Assembly: GCF_900130015.1 (NCBI RefSeq) | Contig: NZ_FQXS01000001.1 | Span: forward strand, 124,001 to 188,000 | Source of the DNA: Desulfofustis glycolicus DSM 9705 | GTDB taxonomy: Bacteria > Desulfobacterota > Desulfobulbia > Desulfobulbales > Desulfocapsaceae | DNA length: 64,000 nt | Direction of reading: 5' to 3' | Part shown: positions 35,319 through 44,596 of the stretch, one piece after another | How the letters are laid out: every line of letters begins with the position of its first letter | How positions within the stretch are numbered: the first letter of the stretch is position 1 | The notes under the pieces: generated by a model | What the model was told of the DNA's origin: nothing | Seen by the model: only the letters and a program-made list of their open reading frames with translations | The model's database searches: none | Position numbers and translations under genes: made by a program

Positions 35319-37325
35319 TTACGCTGACGGGATAGTGGTGCTGTAGCTTGTCTCGGTGTACGGCCGTGACCAGCTTTCGCTCACCTGCAGGGTCAGGTTG
35401 AGACTGCCGTTGCCGGTGACGTAATCGATCGTCCCGGTGACTGCCGCCACCGTCGTACTACCCGGCCATCGGGGATGGCTGGCCGATACCTTCTCCGACC
35501 ACTCCGGAGCGGAGAGGTTGCCACTGCCGTCGTCAACCACCGTCACCAGTTGGGCCAGGCCGGCGATGGCCAAATTGAAGGTCAGTCTGAGCGAGCCGGG
35601 TTTGATCGGCGCCGACGGTAGGGTGAATGGCACGGTGCCGGAGCCGCCGGCAAGGCTTGCATCCACAAAGGGATACTTCTCATAATCGATCTCGTACGAG
35701 CCTCCGGAAACGATCAGCTGGGTCGGCCGAAACACCAGCTCACCGGTGGCGTAGTTGATATGCCCGGCCGCATCGCCGGTGATGACGCCGCTGCCGTTAT
35801 CGGCGGCGGTAGCGGTCGTATCCACACCGACCGGCCAGGAGATGGACACACTGCCCGGCTCGATCGGAGCGTTGGCCAGCTGGTGCACGACCTCCGGGAC
35901 GTCAATGGTAACAACGCCGCTCAGATCCACCGTTTCGATGGGATTGGCCCAATTGAAAATGATCGGCGTCTCCGCGTCGGGCAGCGCCCCGCAGGTGAGA
36001 ATGATCGAGCCGGTGGCGTAGTTGACCGTGCCGCTGCCGGTACCGATAATGTCGGGGACCAACTGGCCGGTACCGTTGTCCCGGACCCGATACCATTTGC
36101 CCTGGGCCATGAAATCGACCCACACCGAGCCGGGGATCGGCAGCGGATCAAGGATGGCCGTATAGTTATAGCCGGGCTGCACGCCGGTGAGCCGCTCGGT
36201 GGTGGTCGGCACCCGCAACACCTCAACACCGACGACGGCGATCATGGTCAGGGTGACGGTTGTCGAGCCGGCTAGCTCCCTGAACGTGACGGTCCCGGTC
36301 GAGTAATCGACCAATCCCCGCTGATCCTCGCCTTCGTAGAGCACCCCGTCGCCGTCGTCGGCGAAACTTCTGCCGTTGCTTGTCTGGATGGTCAATGAGC
36401 CGGGTTTGATGCCGGCGCCGAAGTACGCCTGCGCATCGGTCTGCAGGGTGAAACCCGAAGCGGTGATGGTCTGCGGCTGCCCGCTGCCGATCACCGGACC
36501 GGCCTCGCCGACCGACAGGTCGACCATCGGCGACTCGCCCTGGGCGGACGGCACCAGGTGGGCATAGATCGAATCGACCAGCAGCGAGATCGCGCCCTGG
36601 CTGATCTCCTGGGTGGGCAGCATCACCCCGTAATACTTGGCGGCATCCGACACCATGGTGGTATAGACGGTGGTCGCCAGGGCGTCGTTGCGGCTCACCT
36701 CGACGCCTTTGAAGGTGTAACGCAGCGGGTCGCCGATCTCCAGCTTGAGCACTTCGCGGTTAAAGCTCAGCGCCTGGGTGTATTCGGAGGTGGAGAACTC
36801 GCCGGTGGTCAGCTCCACTTTGGTGATCCGGACGAACTGCGACTGCTCGCCTGCCAGTCCCTTGTCGTTGAACAGCACCAAGACGTCGCCGACACCGGGC
36901 GAGCCGGAGCCCTTGATCTGGAACAGCAGCAGCTGCCGCGCGCCCGCCGGCTGATCGCCCCATAGCCAGCCCGGATAGCGCGGACCGATGGTCACATAGG
37001 ATTCAAGGCGGTCGCGGGCCGCCGTGCGCTCGTCATGCGGGTCGCCGGTGGTGAACAGACAGACCGATACCTTCGGGTCCGCCGCCGGTTTGGACAAAAT
37101 GACATGGGCGCCGGAGTAGACTTCGGTATCCGGTGTGTTGACGTGCACGAATCCCTTACGCAGGCTGACCCGGCCATAGACCCGGTCGAGGCGGGAGATA
37201 TCGGGAAAGAGATTGTTGACGTTGCCGTCGACGATCTCAATGCCGGTCATCCGGCCGCCGCCGTCGTCGTTGTCGGTGAGGCGCTGGGAGGCCATCAATT
37301 TGACGTCTTCGGTTACAATCGGCAT
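35319..37325 (-). CDS. Tail-tip protein with repeated PGS/DYxTG modules
   Basis: A 668-residue protein. An N-terminal region (1-270) with no family I recognise is followed by about four beta-rich modules of 70-90 residues, each starting near IKPGS/IPGS/IEPGS and ending near VDYSTGTV, VNYATGSI, INYATGEL or IDYVTGNG. The modules share a DDG/DNG-x-G core. They look like beta-sandwich repeats. Order after the tape measure suggests a distal-tail or hub protein; synteny is the only evidence for that. Confidence 0.68.
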   Translation of the reverse strand: MPIVTEDVKLMASQRLTDNDDGGGRMTGIEIVDGNVNNLFPDISRLDRVYGRVSLRKGFVHVNTPDTEVYSGAHVILSKPAADPKVSVCLFTTGDPHDERTAARDRLESYVTIGPRYPGWLWGDQPAGARQLLLFQIKGSGSPGVGDVLVLFNDKGLAGEQSQFVRITKVELTTGEFSTSEYTQALSFNREVLKLEIGDPLRYTFKGVEVSRNDALATTVYTTMVSDAAKYYGVMLPTQEISQGAISLLVDSIYAHLVPSAQGESPMVDLSVGEAGPVIGSGQPQTITASGFTLQTDAQAYFGAGIKPGSLTIQTSNGRSFADDGDGVLYEGEDQRGLVDYSTGTVTFRELAGSTTVTLTMIAVVGVEVLRVPTTTERLTGVQPGYNYTAILDPLPIPGSVWVDFMAQGKWYRVRDNGTGQLVPDIIGTGSGTVNYATGSIILTCGALPDAETPIIFNWANPIETVDLSGVVTIDVPEVVHQLANAPIEPGSVSISWPVGVDTTATAADNGSGVITGDAAGHINYATGELVFRPTQLIVSGGSYEIDYEKYPFVDASLAGGSGTVPFTLPSAPIKPGSLRLTFNLAIAGLAQLVTVVDDGSGNLSAPEWSEKVSASHPRWPGSTTVAAVTGTIDYVTGNGSLNLTLQVSESWSRPYTETSYSTTIPSA

Positions 37326-37329
37326 AGCA

Positions 37330-37731
37330 TCATCCTTGCGTCGTTTCCTCTTTTGCCAGCAGCCGCAGCGCGTGCAGCAGGTAGATGTCGGTATCAGCCG
37401 GCGGGGTCATCTTAGTCAGCGATTCGGCCTCGATCGGCTTGCCGTCGCCGTGGCGAAACAGCACCGTGAACGTCCTGCCGCGCAGGCTCAAGCTCATTTC
37501 CAGCCCCGGATGCGCCGCCTTGGCCTGCAGGGCCAGCACCGTTGCCCGCGTCGTCCAGGCCCAGCCCTCGTCGCCCACCAGGGTGATTGGCCGGCCGGCC
37601 AGCTTTGTCGAGATATCGAGCAGCAAGGCCCCGGCGATTGAGAACCCTTCTTCCTGCTGCACCGGCGTCCAGTCCGTTTCGTCCTGCCACCACAGATCAT
37701 CCGGCAGGGTGATGTCGTCGAGCATGATCAT
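37330..37731 (-). CDS. Tail protein downstream of tape measure
   Basis: A 133-residue protein rich in Trp and acidic residues at the N-terminus (DDLWWQDETDW) followed by a beta-type core (SIAGALLLDISTKLAGRPITLVGDEGWAWTTR). Proteins of this size and start are found directly after the tape measure in Mu-like siphophages and are probably distal tail components. It overlaps the tape-measure stop by four bases (ATGA). Confidence 0.65.
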   Translation of the reverse strand: MIMLDDITLPDDLWWQDETDWTPVQQEEGFSIAGALLLDISTKLAGRPITLVGDEGWAWTTRATVLALQAKAAHPGLEMSLSLRGRTFTVLFRHGDGKPIEAESLTKMTPPADTDIYLLHALRLLAKEETTQG

Positions 37732-40700
37732 GCCGTAGTCATCCCCGCCTTGGCCAACACCTGGAGCAGCGCCTCCACATCCTGCTCGCCGCCGCGCAGG
37801 CTGCCGCCGGCAAAGCGCAGCTCATGCACCTTGGCCGCACCGCCGGTTCCGGTCGTCCCGCCCCCGGCCCCGCCTTGCCCATCGGCGATCGCCGCCAGCC
37901 GGCCGCGCACCGTCGCCCCCAGGTCGCCCAGCCCGGCGTCGGCCGGCAGCGCCTGCAGGGCGTTCTTGGCGGCGGTCTGCTGCAGCGCCTTGGAGATCGC
38001 CAGTCCCAACTCGCCGGCTGACTTCACTCCCATAAACGCGGCTCGGTCACCCTGAGCGGCGCCGACCTTTCCGGCGCCGCCGGCCAGTCCCCGATAGGCG
38101 TCTTTCGCCTGATCGGCCAGCGCCTGGGCCTCTTCCAGATTGCCCGCTTTCATCGCCTCTTCGGCGGCCTTCTGATATTCCTTGGCCGCCTTGGCCTTGG
38201 CCCGCCAGCCCTGTTCCTCAGAGCGATGGCGGCCGCCCAACTGGTTCAGTTCGTCGGCCAGGCTTTTTTCCCGGCCGGCAATGTCGTCCTGGATGCGCTT
38301 GACGTTATCGGCATAGGTCTGCCAGCCGGTCTTGGATTGATCCAAGGCGTCGGTCTCGGCCGCCGCCCGCGCATCGGCGGTACTGTCGGCCAGCATGGCC
38401 TCCTGGCTGTCCCGGTAGGCCCGTTCGGACTGCTCGGCGGCTTGCTCCACCGCCTGACTCGTCTCGTCGGCGGCTTTGCCAATCGGCTCGAACTGCTTTT
38501 TCTCAATAGGTTCTTGCGCTGCATCAGCCTTCGGGGCATAACCGTGCCCGGTTTTTTTCTTCCGGGCCGCCCGCTCCTGGGCCGTGGCTTCATCTTCGAG
38601 CGCTTCTTTCTCGCGACGTTGTTCCTCTTCACGCTTTTTCTGCTCGGCGAGCCGGTATTTTTCTTCCTCGGCGGCCTTCATGCGCCGTTCCAACTCGGCC
38701 TCGTCGTTGGCTGCCTTTTCACTGGCAGCAGCCTTCTTCCGGTCGCTCTCTTCTTTTTTGCGAGCTTTTTCGCGCGCTGCTTCTGCCGCCTCGGCTTCGG
38801 CCTGGGCCTTGGTTTCCGGGTCAGCGGCGGCTTTTTCCTCGGCCCGAGAAGGCAGGCCTTGTTTTTTGCGCCAGACGTCGTCGGCCTCCTGTTTCTTCCG
38901 GGCTGCCTCCTTGTCGGTCAGGTACGTGGCAAACGGGTCTTTCTTCTTCTCCGCCGCCTCGGTATCGAGCACCGGAGCTTCCGTCACGGGTTCGGTTTCG
39001 GGCTTCGCCTCGGCTTCCTTTTTGGCGCGATCGGCCGTCGTCTCTTCCTCTTCTTTGTCCTTCGCTTCCTTTCGCTCCCGGTCCTTGCGGTCGATCTCTT
39101 CATACGATTTGTCAAGCGCGTCCTTGGCGATTTCGATCTTGCGGTTAACGGCCTCCACGTCGCCACCGGTAAGGATCGCCCACATTTTCTGGGCAGCCAG
39201 GCCGATCCGATCGAGGGAATAAGCCATGCCCACGCCGGCCTTCTGCACAATGGCGAACTCTTTATTGGCCCATGTCCCGACAGCCCAGCCGGCAGTGGCC
39301 GCGCCCAGCACGCCGAACGCCTTGGAGAGCAGCCCGACGCTACCGACGGATGAAGTGAGGACGCCCTTGAGCTTGCCGAGCTGGCCCATGGCCGCCGACG
39401 CCCAGCCGGACAGCTTCGCTTTAGACAGAAGGTTCGCCTTGCTCGCCAACGCAGCCATATCAACGCCGAGCAATTTCAGCACCGGCGACAGCGCCTTCAG
39501 CGGACCTTTGACGCCGCCGATAGCCAGCATCGCCAACCGGGCCGCCAGCGCCGCGCCCTTGAGCGTCACCAGCGCCGCGACCAGCAGGACCACGACCTTG
39601 GTGATACCCGGATAAGCGGTGGCCAGATCCGTGATCATGTTGAGCATACCGGTCAGCCCGTCCAACACCCCGGCAAGCACCGGCAGCAGATGGGTGCCGA
39701 GGGCGATGGCCAGCCCCGAGACGGCCGACTGAAAATTCAGCCAGGAACCGGTCAGGTTGTCGTTGATCAGCTTAGCCATTTCCCGCGCTTTACCGGCGGC
39801 ATCCTCGTTGGCCTTGGCGAGCCGCTCGACGCTGTCAATCTGCCGACTCATGACGATCGCCGCCGTGCCCGCCTCGGTGCCGAAGATCTTGTTGGCCTCG
39901 GCCAGGCCCATATTGGCGTCGCGCAGCCGCTGCATGGTCGCCACGAAATCGACGCTGCCGTCGTTGTTGCGGGCCACCTGCACCCCCATTCGCCGCAGCG
40001 TCTCTTCCGCCTCGCCGGTCTGACTGGCGAGCTTGGCGAGCATGGTCCGCATCGAAGTGCCGGCCATGGTGCCCTTGATGCCGTTGTCGTGCAGCACGCC
40101 CATCGCCGCCGCCGCTGTCTCAAGCGGAACGCCCAGCGCCGCCGCGGCCGGGGCGGCGTACTTCATCGCCTCGGCCAGCTCGGTGACGGTGGAGTTGGAC
40201 CGGGTGCTGGTATTGGCCAGCACATCGGTGATCCGGGACAGATCGCCGATCGAAAGACCCATCCCGCCCATGATATTGGTGATGTAATCGGCCGATGCGC
40301 CCAGTTCGATACCGCCGACCAGGGCCAGATCAAGGGCCGGCCCGATGGCAGCGATCGACTGTTCGGCAGTGAGTCCGGCCATGGACAGCATTTTCATGCC
40401 CTCGGCCGCCTGGACGGCGGAGAACTCGGTCTGCCGTCCCAACTCCTGCGCCCGCTTGGACATCTTATCCAGCGTATCCGTAGCGGCGCCGGTGATCGCG
40501 CCGATCTCGGCCATCTTCCGCTCGAACCCGGCCGCTTCCAGAACCGGTTTGCCGATAGCCGCCAAACCGGCAAGAAACTTGGTTAGCTTGGCGGTCACCG
40601 TCTCGGCTGTCCGGCCCAGCACGGAGGTATCGACCTCGGCCTTGCGCGCCTTCTCGCCCAGCTTCTCCACCTTTTTGCCGCCGGTGGCGGCGGAGTCGCC

Positions 40701-40871
40701 CAGCCGCTTGACGCTTTTTCCCGCCCCTTCCGCACCGCTGCTCATGCCGCCGAGCGCCGTGCCGGCCTTGCCGGACATGGCGCCGACGGCCGCACCGGTG
40801 TCACCGAGCGCTTTCTTGAACGCTTCGGTGTTCAGGGTGAGAAACAACTCCAGGTGTTCGTTGGCGTTCAT
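37728..40871 (-). CDS. Phage tail tape measure protein
   Basis: A 1047-residue protein. Helical N-terminus, then a TP901-type tape-measure core (about 85-400, with TEFSAVQAAEGMKMLSMAGLTAEQ and LGVPLETAAAAMGVLHDNGI), hydrophobic segments (about 395-460 and 520-540), and a highly charged Lys/Glu/Ala coiled-coil stretch (about 570-860). It sets tail length and travels through the tube at injection. By the usual relation of roughly 0.15 nm per residue the tail would be near 150 nm, a siphovirus-like size. It lies 20 bases after the chaperone gene. Confidence 0.9.
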   Translation of the reverse strand: MNANEHLELFLTLNTEAFKKALGDTGAAVGAMSGKAGTALGGMSSGAEGAGKSVKRLGDSAATGGKKVEKLGEKARKAEVDTSVLGRTAETVTAKLTKFLAGLAAIGKPVLEAAGFERKMAEIGAITGAATDTLDKMSKRAQELGRQTEFSAVQAAEGMKMLSMAGLTAEQSIAAIGPALDLALVGGIELGASADYITNIMGGMGLSIGDLSRITDVLANTSTRSNSTVTELAEAMKYAAPAAAALGVPLETAAAAMGVLHDNGIKGTMAGTSMRTMLAKLASQTGEAEETLRRMGVQVARNNDGSVDFVATMQRLRDANMGLAEANKIFGTEAGTAAIVMSRQIDSVERLAKANEDAAGKAREMAKLINDNLTGSWLNFQSAVSGLAIALGTHLLPVLAGVLDGLTGMLNMITDLATAYPGITKVVVLLVAALVTLKGAALAARLAMLAIGGVKGPLKALSPVLKLLGVDMAALASKANLLSKAKLSGWASAAMGQLGKLKGVLTSSVGSVGLLSKAFGVLGAATAGWAVGTWANKEFAIVQKAGVGMAYSLDRIGLAAQKMWAILTGGDVEAVNRKIEIAKDALDKSYEEIDRKDRERKEAKDKEEEETTADRAKKEAEAKPETEPVTEAPVLDTEAAEKKKDPFATYLTDKEAARKKQEADDVWRKKQGLPSRAEEKAAADPETKAQAEAEAAEAAREKARKKEESDRKKAAASEKAANDEAELERRMKAAEEEKYRLAEQKKREEEQRREKEALEDEATAQERAARKKKTGHGYAPKADAAQEPIEKKQFEPIGKAADETSQAVEQAAEQSERAYRDSQEAMLADSTADARAAAETDALDQSKTGWQTYADNVKRIQDDIAGREKSLADELNQLGGRHRSEEQGWRAKAKAAKEYQKAAEEAMKAGNLEEAQALADQAKDAYRGLAGGAGKVGAAQGDRAAFMGVKSAGELGLAISKALQQTAAKNALQALPADAGLGDLGATVRGRLAAIADGQGGAGGGTTGTGGAAKVHELRFAGGSLRGGEQDVEALLQVLAKAGMTTA

Positions 40872-40891
40872 GCGTTACCGGGCGCGCGTGC

Positions 40892-41284
40892 TCAAGGCGT
40901 TGAGGGCGGTGAGGAAACAGCTCCAGCCGTAGTGCCAAGCGCCGACTCCATGACCTGCCTGTATGACTCGGCAAACAGCTTCGGCAAGTTCTGCGTGACC
41001 ATTGCCGACAGGCCGACGAGCATTCCTTTGAGGCCGAGCTTGTCGGCGATCCCTAAAAAAGCGCTGTTCACCTCGACAAAACTCTCAACGATCTGCTCGA
41101 TCTCGGACGGCCACAAGTCCTGCAACCGCTTTCCCTCGGGCAGATCCACGCAGTCGGTGAGCAGCGAGATCATTTCGCCCGCCTTGTCGGCTGAGTTCAA
41201 GGCCCGGTACAGCGCAAACGGGCTGACCTCCTTGACGGTCACCTCGCCGACGTCCTTGACGGTGATGATCAGTGATTTACGCAT
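40892..41284 (-). CDS. Tail assembly chaperone
   Basis: A 130-residue protein between tail tube and tape measure, the usual slot for a tail assembly chaperone that coats the tape measure during assembly. The N-terminus (MRKSLIITVKDVGEVTVKEVSPFALYRAL) and acidic helical body (EIEQIVESFVEVNSAFLGIADKLG) fit such proteins. Many siphophages extend this gene by a -1 frameshift; I see no good slippery heptamer at its end, and only 20 bases separate it from the tape measure. Confidence 0.7.
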   Translation of the reverse strand: MRKSLIITVKDVGEVTVKEVSPFALYRALNSADKAGEMISLLTDCVDLPEGKRLQDLWPSEIEQIVESFVEVNSAFLGIADKLGLKGMLVGLSAMVTQNLPKLFAESYRQVMESALGTTAGAVSSPPSTP

Positions 41285-41323
41285 GGCGTTACTCCTGATT
41301 TAAAGCCCCGTTAACGGCTCTTA

Positions 41324-42076
41324 TTAGCTGAGCCAGATATGCTGCATCGGATGATCCTTGCCGGCCGGCGTCTCCAGCGCCCCCTCGAAGGTGACGTTGA
41401 CAAAGTCCTCGCCGATCAGGCTGAAGTTGGAGGTCGGGGCCAGACGCATCTGATAGATTTCGGAGATGAAGCTGCGGCCGTCGTCGAAGTTCTGGCCGTC
41501 CAGCTTGACCCGGATGCGCACGTTGGCCTTGGTCATCCCCTTCATGATCGTGCCGGATACCGCCGCCTTGGTCAGGGTCACATGCACCGTCTCCCCGGCG
41601 GCAATGGCTCCGTCAGACTTGGCCATGATCATGCCCAGACGCGGGTTGATCTCATAGTCGTCGCCGACGGTATAGGTCGTGGTGTCGGTTTCGTCTTTGA
41701 CCACCACGGCGCTGATCATGTAATGGCCGATATCCACCCACTTGTCGGCGATGGTCACCACCGCAATCGCCTCGGTGACGTCGCCGGCATCCTGTGTCAG
41801 CACGCTATTGGTGCCGAAGAAAGCGGCGGCGAACAACGCCTGGTCGAGCTGGGCAAACGTGATGGTCGCCGTCATCGGTTTGGGCAGGGTCACGCTGGCC
41901 AATACCTGGCCGTAATTGCTACGTCCGTGCGCCGTCTGCTCCTTACGTTCCGAGTCCGGCTTGGGCGTGAATTCCGAGCAGTCGCCTTTCAGCTCCAGGC
42001 CGGTCGCTTCGCCGGTATCACTGAGAATGTCGACGTAGGCGTCGGCCGCGCCGAGAAATGAAAACGGTGTGTTCAT
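41324..42076 (-). CDS. Tail tube protein
   Basis: A 250-residue, mostly beta protein, placed before the chaperone and tape measure. Segments such as SEFTPKPDSERKEQTAHGRSNYGQVLASVTLPKP, MTATITFAQLD and FSLIGEDFVNVTFEGALETP have the pattern of siphovirus-type tube proteins in Mu-like phages. It forms the hollow tube by hexamer stacking. No sheath gene lies beside it, which supports a non-contractile tail. Confidence 0.78.
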   Translation of the reverse strand: MNTPFSFLGAADAYVDILSDTGEATGLELKGDCSEFTPKPDSERKEQTAHGRSNYGQVLASVTLPKPMTATITFAQLDQALFAAAFFGTNSVLTQDAGDVTEAIAVVTIADKWVDIGHYMISAVVVKDETDTTTYTVGDDYEINPRLGMIMAKSDGAIAAGETVHVTLTKAAVSGTIMKGMTKANVRIRVKLDGQNFDDGRSFISEIYQMRLAPTSNFSLIGEDFVNVTFEGALETPAGKDHPMQHIWLS

Positions 42077-42086
42077 GTGCTCCTCC

Positions 42087-42512
42087 TTAGATGATCGTCA
42101 TGGTCACGAAACGGACCTCGTAGACGACCCGCGTTTTATCGAATTTATCCACAAACCGGGTGCCGGCCGCCGCCAGGTGTTTCACGCCCCGGCATGGCTG
42201 CCAGCCGACCCCGGCGGCGTTCACCTGCTCAACCAGATTGAGCGCCTCGGCAGGCGTTCGGGTCAGCTCCAGGATGACGATCACCGACCAGTAGCGGCTC
42301 AGCTTCTGGCCGATATGCTGCTGCAGGCTGCCGGTCGAGCGCTCCGGGTAATCCCCGGAGAAGACCACCACCGCCGCCGGCAGGAGGGCATCGGTGGCCA
42401 TCGCCTCGTCGAGATCCTCCATGCCGACCACCGAGCGCAGCGCCGGCACCTGCTCCTTGATCTGCTTGATCAACGCGTCGAGCTGCTCGGCCAGGCTCAG
42501 CACCGCCGCCAT
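42087..42512 (-). CDS. Mu gp37-like protein (probable tail terminator)
   Basis: A 141-residue protein in the position of Mu gp37, directly after the gp36-like gene. The N-terminal helix LAEQLDALIKQIKEQVPAL, the SVVGMEDLDEAM stretch and the strand YWSVIVILELTRTPAEAL fit tail-terminator or neck proteins. It ends with a strand (VVYEVRFVTMTII). It starts one base before the gp36-like stop. Role at the head-tail joint is inferred from synteny. Confidence 0.68.
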   Translation of the reverse strand: MAAVLSLAEQLDALIKQIKEQVPALRSVVGMEDLDEAMATDALLPAAVVVFSGDYPERSTGSLQQHIGQKLSRYWSVIVILELTRTPAEALNLVEQVNAAGVGWQPCRGVKHLAAAGTRFVDKFDKTRVVYEVRFVTMTII

Positions 42513-42941
42513 CTAAAAGCCCTCCAGCAGGCCGCCCGGCCCGCCATATACCTTGCCGCTCGAGGCGGCGAGCGTCTGGCCGGGCGGCGACTCTGTTTTC
42601 TCGGTCGCCCCGAAGCCGATCTGGCCGGTGCTGATCTTCACCAGCACCGCCAGATCCGCCTGATACTGCTTCTCCCACACCTCCGGCACCTGATTGCGCC
42701 GCCGGTAGAGAAAGAAGACGGCCAGGTTGGCGGCAATGGTCCGGATCAAACCCGGTACCGGATCAAGCGGCACCGTGCGTTGCAGGCCGACATAGCCGTC
42801 GATCACCCGGCCCGCCTGGTCGATCGCCGCGGCGATGGTAGCATCGTCAACGGCTTCTGCTCCAGCCTGATCGTTGGACAACTTGATCAGGGTCTCTTCC
42901 GGCAGCAGGGCCACCAGGTCGGTCAGCTGTGCGTAGGCCAT
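42513..42941 (-). CDS. DUF1320 head-tail connector (Mu gp36-like)
   Basis: A 142-residue protein starting MAYAQLTDLVALLPEETLIKLSND and containing AIDQAGRVIDGYVG and LIRTIAANLAVFFLYRRR, the pattern of DUF1320/gp36 proteins. These are helical connector or adaptor proteins placed just after the capsid gene. Location between capsid and gp37-like genes agrees. An ATG at 42941 with a GAGGA-type ribosome site opens the gene. Confidence 0.82.
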   Translation of the reverse strand: MAYAQLTDLVALLPEETLIKLSNDQAGAEAVDDATIAAAIDQAGRVIDGYVGLQRTVPLDPVPGLIRTIAANLAVFFLYRRRNQVPEVWEKQYQADLAVLVKISTGQIGFGATEKTESPPGQTLAASSGKVYGGPGGLLEGF

Positions 42942-42955
42942 GAGTTCCTCTCAGT

Positions 42956-43939
42956 TTAGGCCGCGGTCGCCACGCCTTTGCAGATCGCCTTGACCACCGG
43001 TACCGGTACCGGCTTGCTCATGCCGATGATCTCGTAGCCGGACGGGTTATCCTTCTTCACCGGCTTGGAGTAGAACGGCATCGGCAGCAGGTTGGCGTCG
43101 AGATCGTCCAGGGCGCAGTAGAACAGCCGCCACGGCGCGTCGGCGGCCACCGCCAGCACGTGGTGGTCGGTCACCGCCGGCACCCAGGCGCTGTTGGTCA
43201 GGTTGGTGTAGCCGCCCTGGGCCAGCTTGATTTCAAAGCCGGCGATGTTGATCCCCTGCTCGGTGACCTTGGCGGCGACCTTGCTGTCGCCCGGCAGGGC
43301 CAGCACCTTGTTGGCCACGGCCACATAGGTCTTCTGTCCGGCCAGATAGTGGATGGTCGACCCGTAGCCGCTGGTCTGCTTGATCTTATTACCTATGTTG
43401 ATCAGATCGAGCAGGATGTCGGCGACAGTGGTGTCGGCATGATCCCACTTCTTGACGATGGTGAACTCGAGGACCGAGCCGAAATCCACCTCGTAGAGCT
43501 TCAGGCCGGTATCGGTCTTCATCGGGTAGCTGATCTTGCCGGTCAGCGATTGGCAGGCCAGGGCCTCGGTGGTGGCCCGCACCACCCGGCGCTGGGCGTC
43601 CACCTTGTTGCGCACCCATTGTTCGGTGCCGGTGGTCCCGAGCAGCTTCAGGTTGTTCAGGTCCGCCGCCGTGACAAAGGACGAAATGTCCACCGGCTGC
43701 GGCTCCAGATAGGTGATCTTCTGACCCTCGCCGCCGAGCGCATAGGCGGCCGTGCCCCGGCGAACCACCGGCACGTTGCCGTTGATCGCGGTCAGCTCGT
43801 CGAAGCCGAGCACCGGGAAGGGGTGCGTCGGCCGGTTCGGGTAGATCAGGTCCATGATAAAGGTCTGCAGCACCGGCAGGGCGAGCAAATGGTTGGCCAC
43901 CGCCACCGGCGAAAAAAATGATCTCAGGTTGATCTGCAT
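42956..43939 (-). CDS. Major capsid protein (lambda gpE-like family)
   Basis: A 327-residue protein of the gpE-type HK97-fold capsid family. VANHLLALPVLQTFIMDLIYPNR and the region to AYALGGEGQKITYLEPQPVDISSFVTAADLNNL match the usual N-terminal arm and E-loop layout; FYSKPVKKDNPSGYEIIGMSKPVPVP matches the C-terminal axial part. Mu itself uses gpT; this family is seen in the Mu-like phages of other hosts. It follows the decoration gene by 56 bases. Confidence 0.87.
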   Translation of the reverse strand: MQINLRSFFSPVAVANHLLALPVLQTFIMDLIYPNRPTHPFPVLGFDELTAINGNVPVVRRGTAAYALGGEGQKITYLEPQPVDISSFVTAADLNNLKLLGTTGTEQWVRNKVDAQRRVVRATTEALACQSLTGKISYPMKTDTGLKLYEVDFGSVLEFTIVKKWDHADTTVADILLDLINIGNKIKQTSGYGSTIHYLAGQKTYVAVANKVLALPGDSKVAAKVTEQGINIAGFEIKLAQGGYTNLTNSAWVPAVTDHHVLAVAADAPWRLFYCALDDLDANLLPMPFYSKPVKKDNPSGYEIIGMSKPVPVPVVKAICKGVATAA

Positions 43940-43995
43940 GTCAGCCTCCTTGGCTATGATGATCAGGGGTATGGTTCTCGTTTACGCTCGCCGGC

Positions 43996-44544
43996 TCAGA
44001 GGGGGTAGATGCCGATCCCTTCCAATGCCTCGATGTCCGCTGCCACCGGCGCCGCCCCGGCCACGCTCAGGTTGGCCGCCACCGCCGTGCCGTGCACCAG
44101 CACCGCGCCGGCCTGCTCCTCGGCGGTATCGATGCGTTCCGTCAGCACGCCGCCGCCGGCCAAATCGTCCACGCCGAGCAGCCCGGCCTGCTGCCAGACC
44201 ACGGTGCCGTCGGCAACGTTTGCCGCAGCCGTCTCCGGCCAGGTCGGTTCCGCTGCGGCGGTGGTGCCGCCGCTGGTGGCCCGGTAGTAATGACCGTTGG
44301 GGGTGGTTGGCACGGCCAGGGCGCCGGCGGCGACGACCGTTTCAGCCTCCCAGGCGGCCGCGTCGGCCAGCTCCGGTTCATAGGCCGCCATCTCGCTATT
44401 CGCGTCCTTGGCGACCACGGCGCCCGCTTCCAATACCCGACCGTCCTGGCGAAAGGCCTTGGCCAGCACCACCGCCGGATGGGTCCGGTCGATGATTTGT
44501 TTTTCCGTGAGCTGCTGGCTGCCCAGCACTGCGTTATGTGCCAT
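43996..44544 (-). CDS. Head decoration protein (gpD-like)
   Basis: A 182-residue protein between protease/scaffold and capsid. The flanks (AKAFRQDGRVLEAGAVVAKDAN and GGVLTERIDTAEEQAGAVLVHGTAVAANLSVAG) fit lambda gpD-like decoration proteins. The centre (about 84-120, GHYYRATSGGTTAAAEPTWP onward) looks like an inserted small beta module seen in several phage surface proteins. Such a protein would sit on the capsid three-fold axes and stabilise the shell; the insert could face outward. Confidence 0.75.
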   Translation of the reverse strand: MAHNAVLGSQQLTEKQIIDRTHPAVVLAKAFRQDGRVLEAGAVVAKDANSEMAAYEPELADAAAWEAETVVAAGALAVPTTPNGHYYRATSGGTTAAAEPTWPETAAANVADGTVVWQQAGLLGVDDLAGGGVLTERIDTAEEQAGAVLVHGTAVAANLSVAGAAPVAADIEALEGIGIYPL

Positions 44545-44596
44545 GTCGTTTCTCCTCGTTTGTGGTTAGCGCGCTCGTCGTCGGCACCCGCCGTTC

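Noticed and set aside
38226-39353. Plus-strand frame of 375 codons with Phe/Leu-rich product
   Set aside because: Antisense of the Lys/Glu-rich coiled-coil part of the tape measure, which reads as Phe/Leu on the other strand; not a membrane protein gene.
40872-40925. Programmed -1 frameshift at the tail chaperone end
   Set aside because: No convincing slippery heptamer is present and no extended second frame leads on before the tape-measure start.
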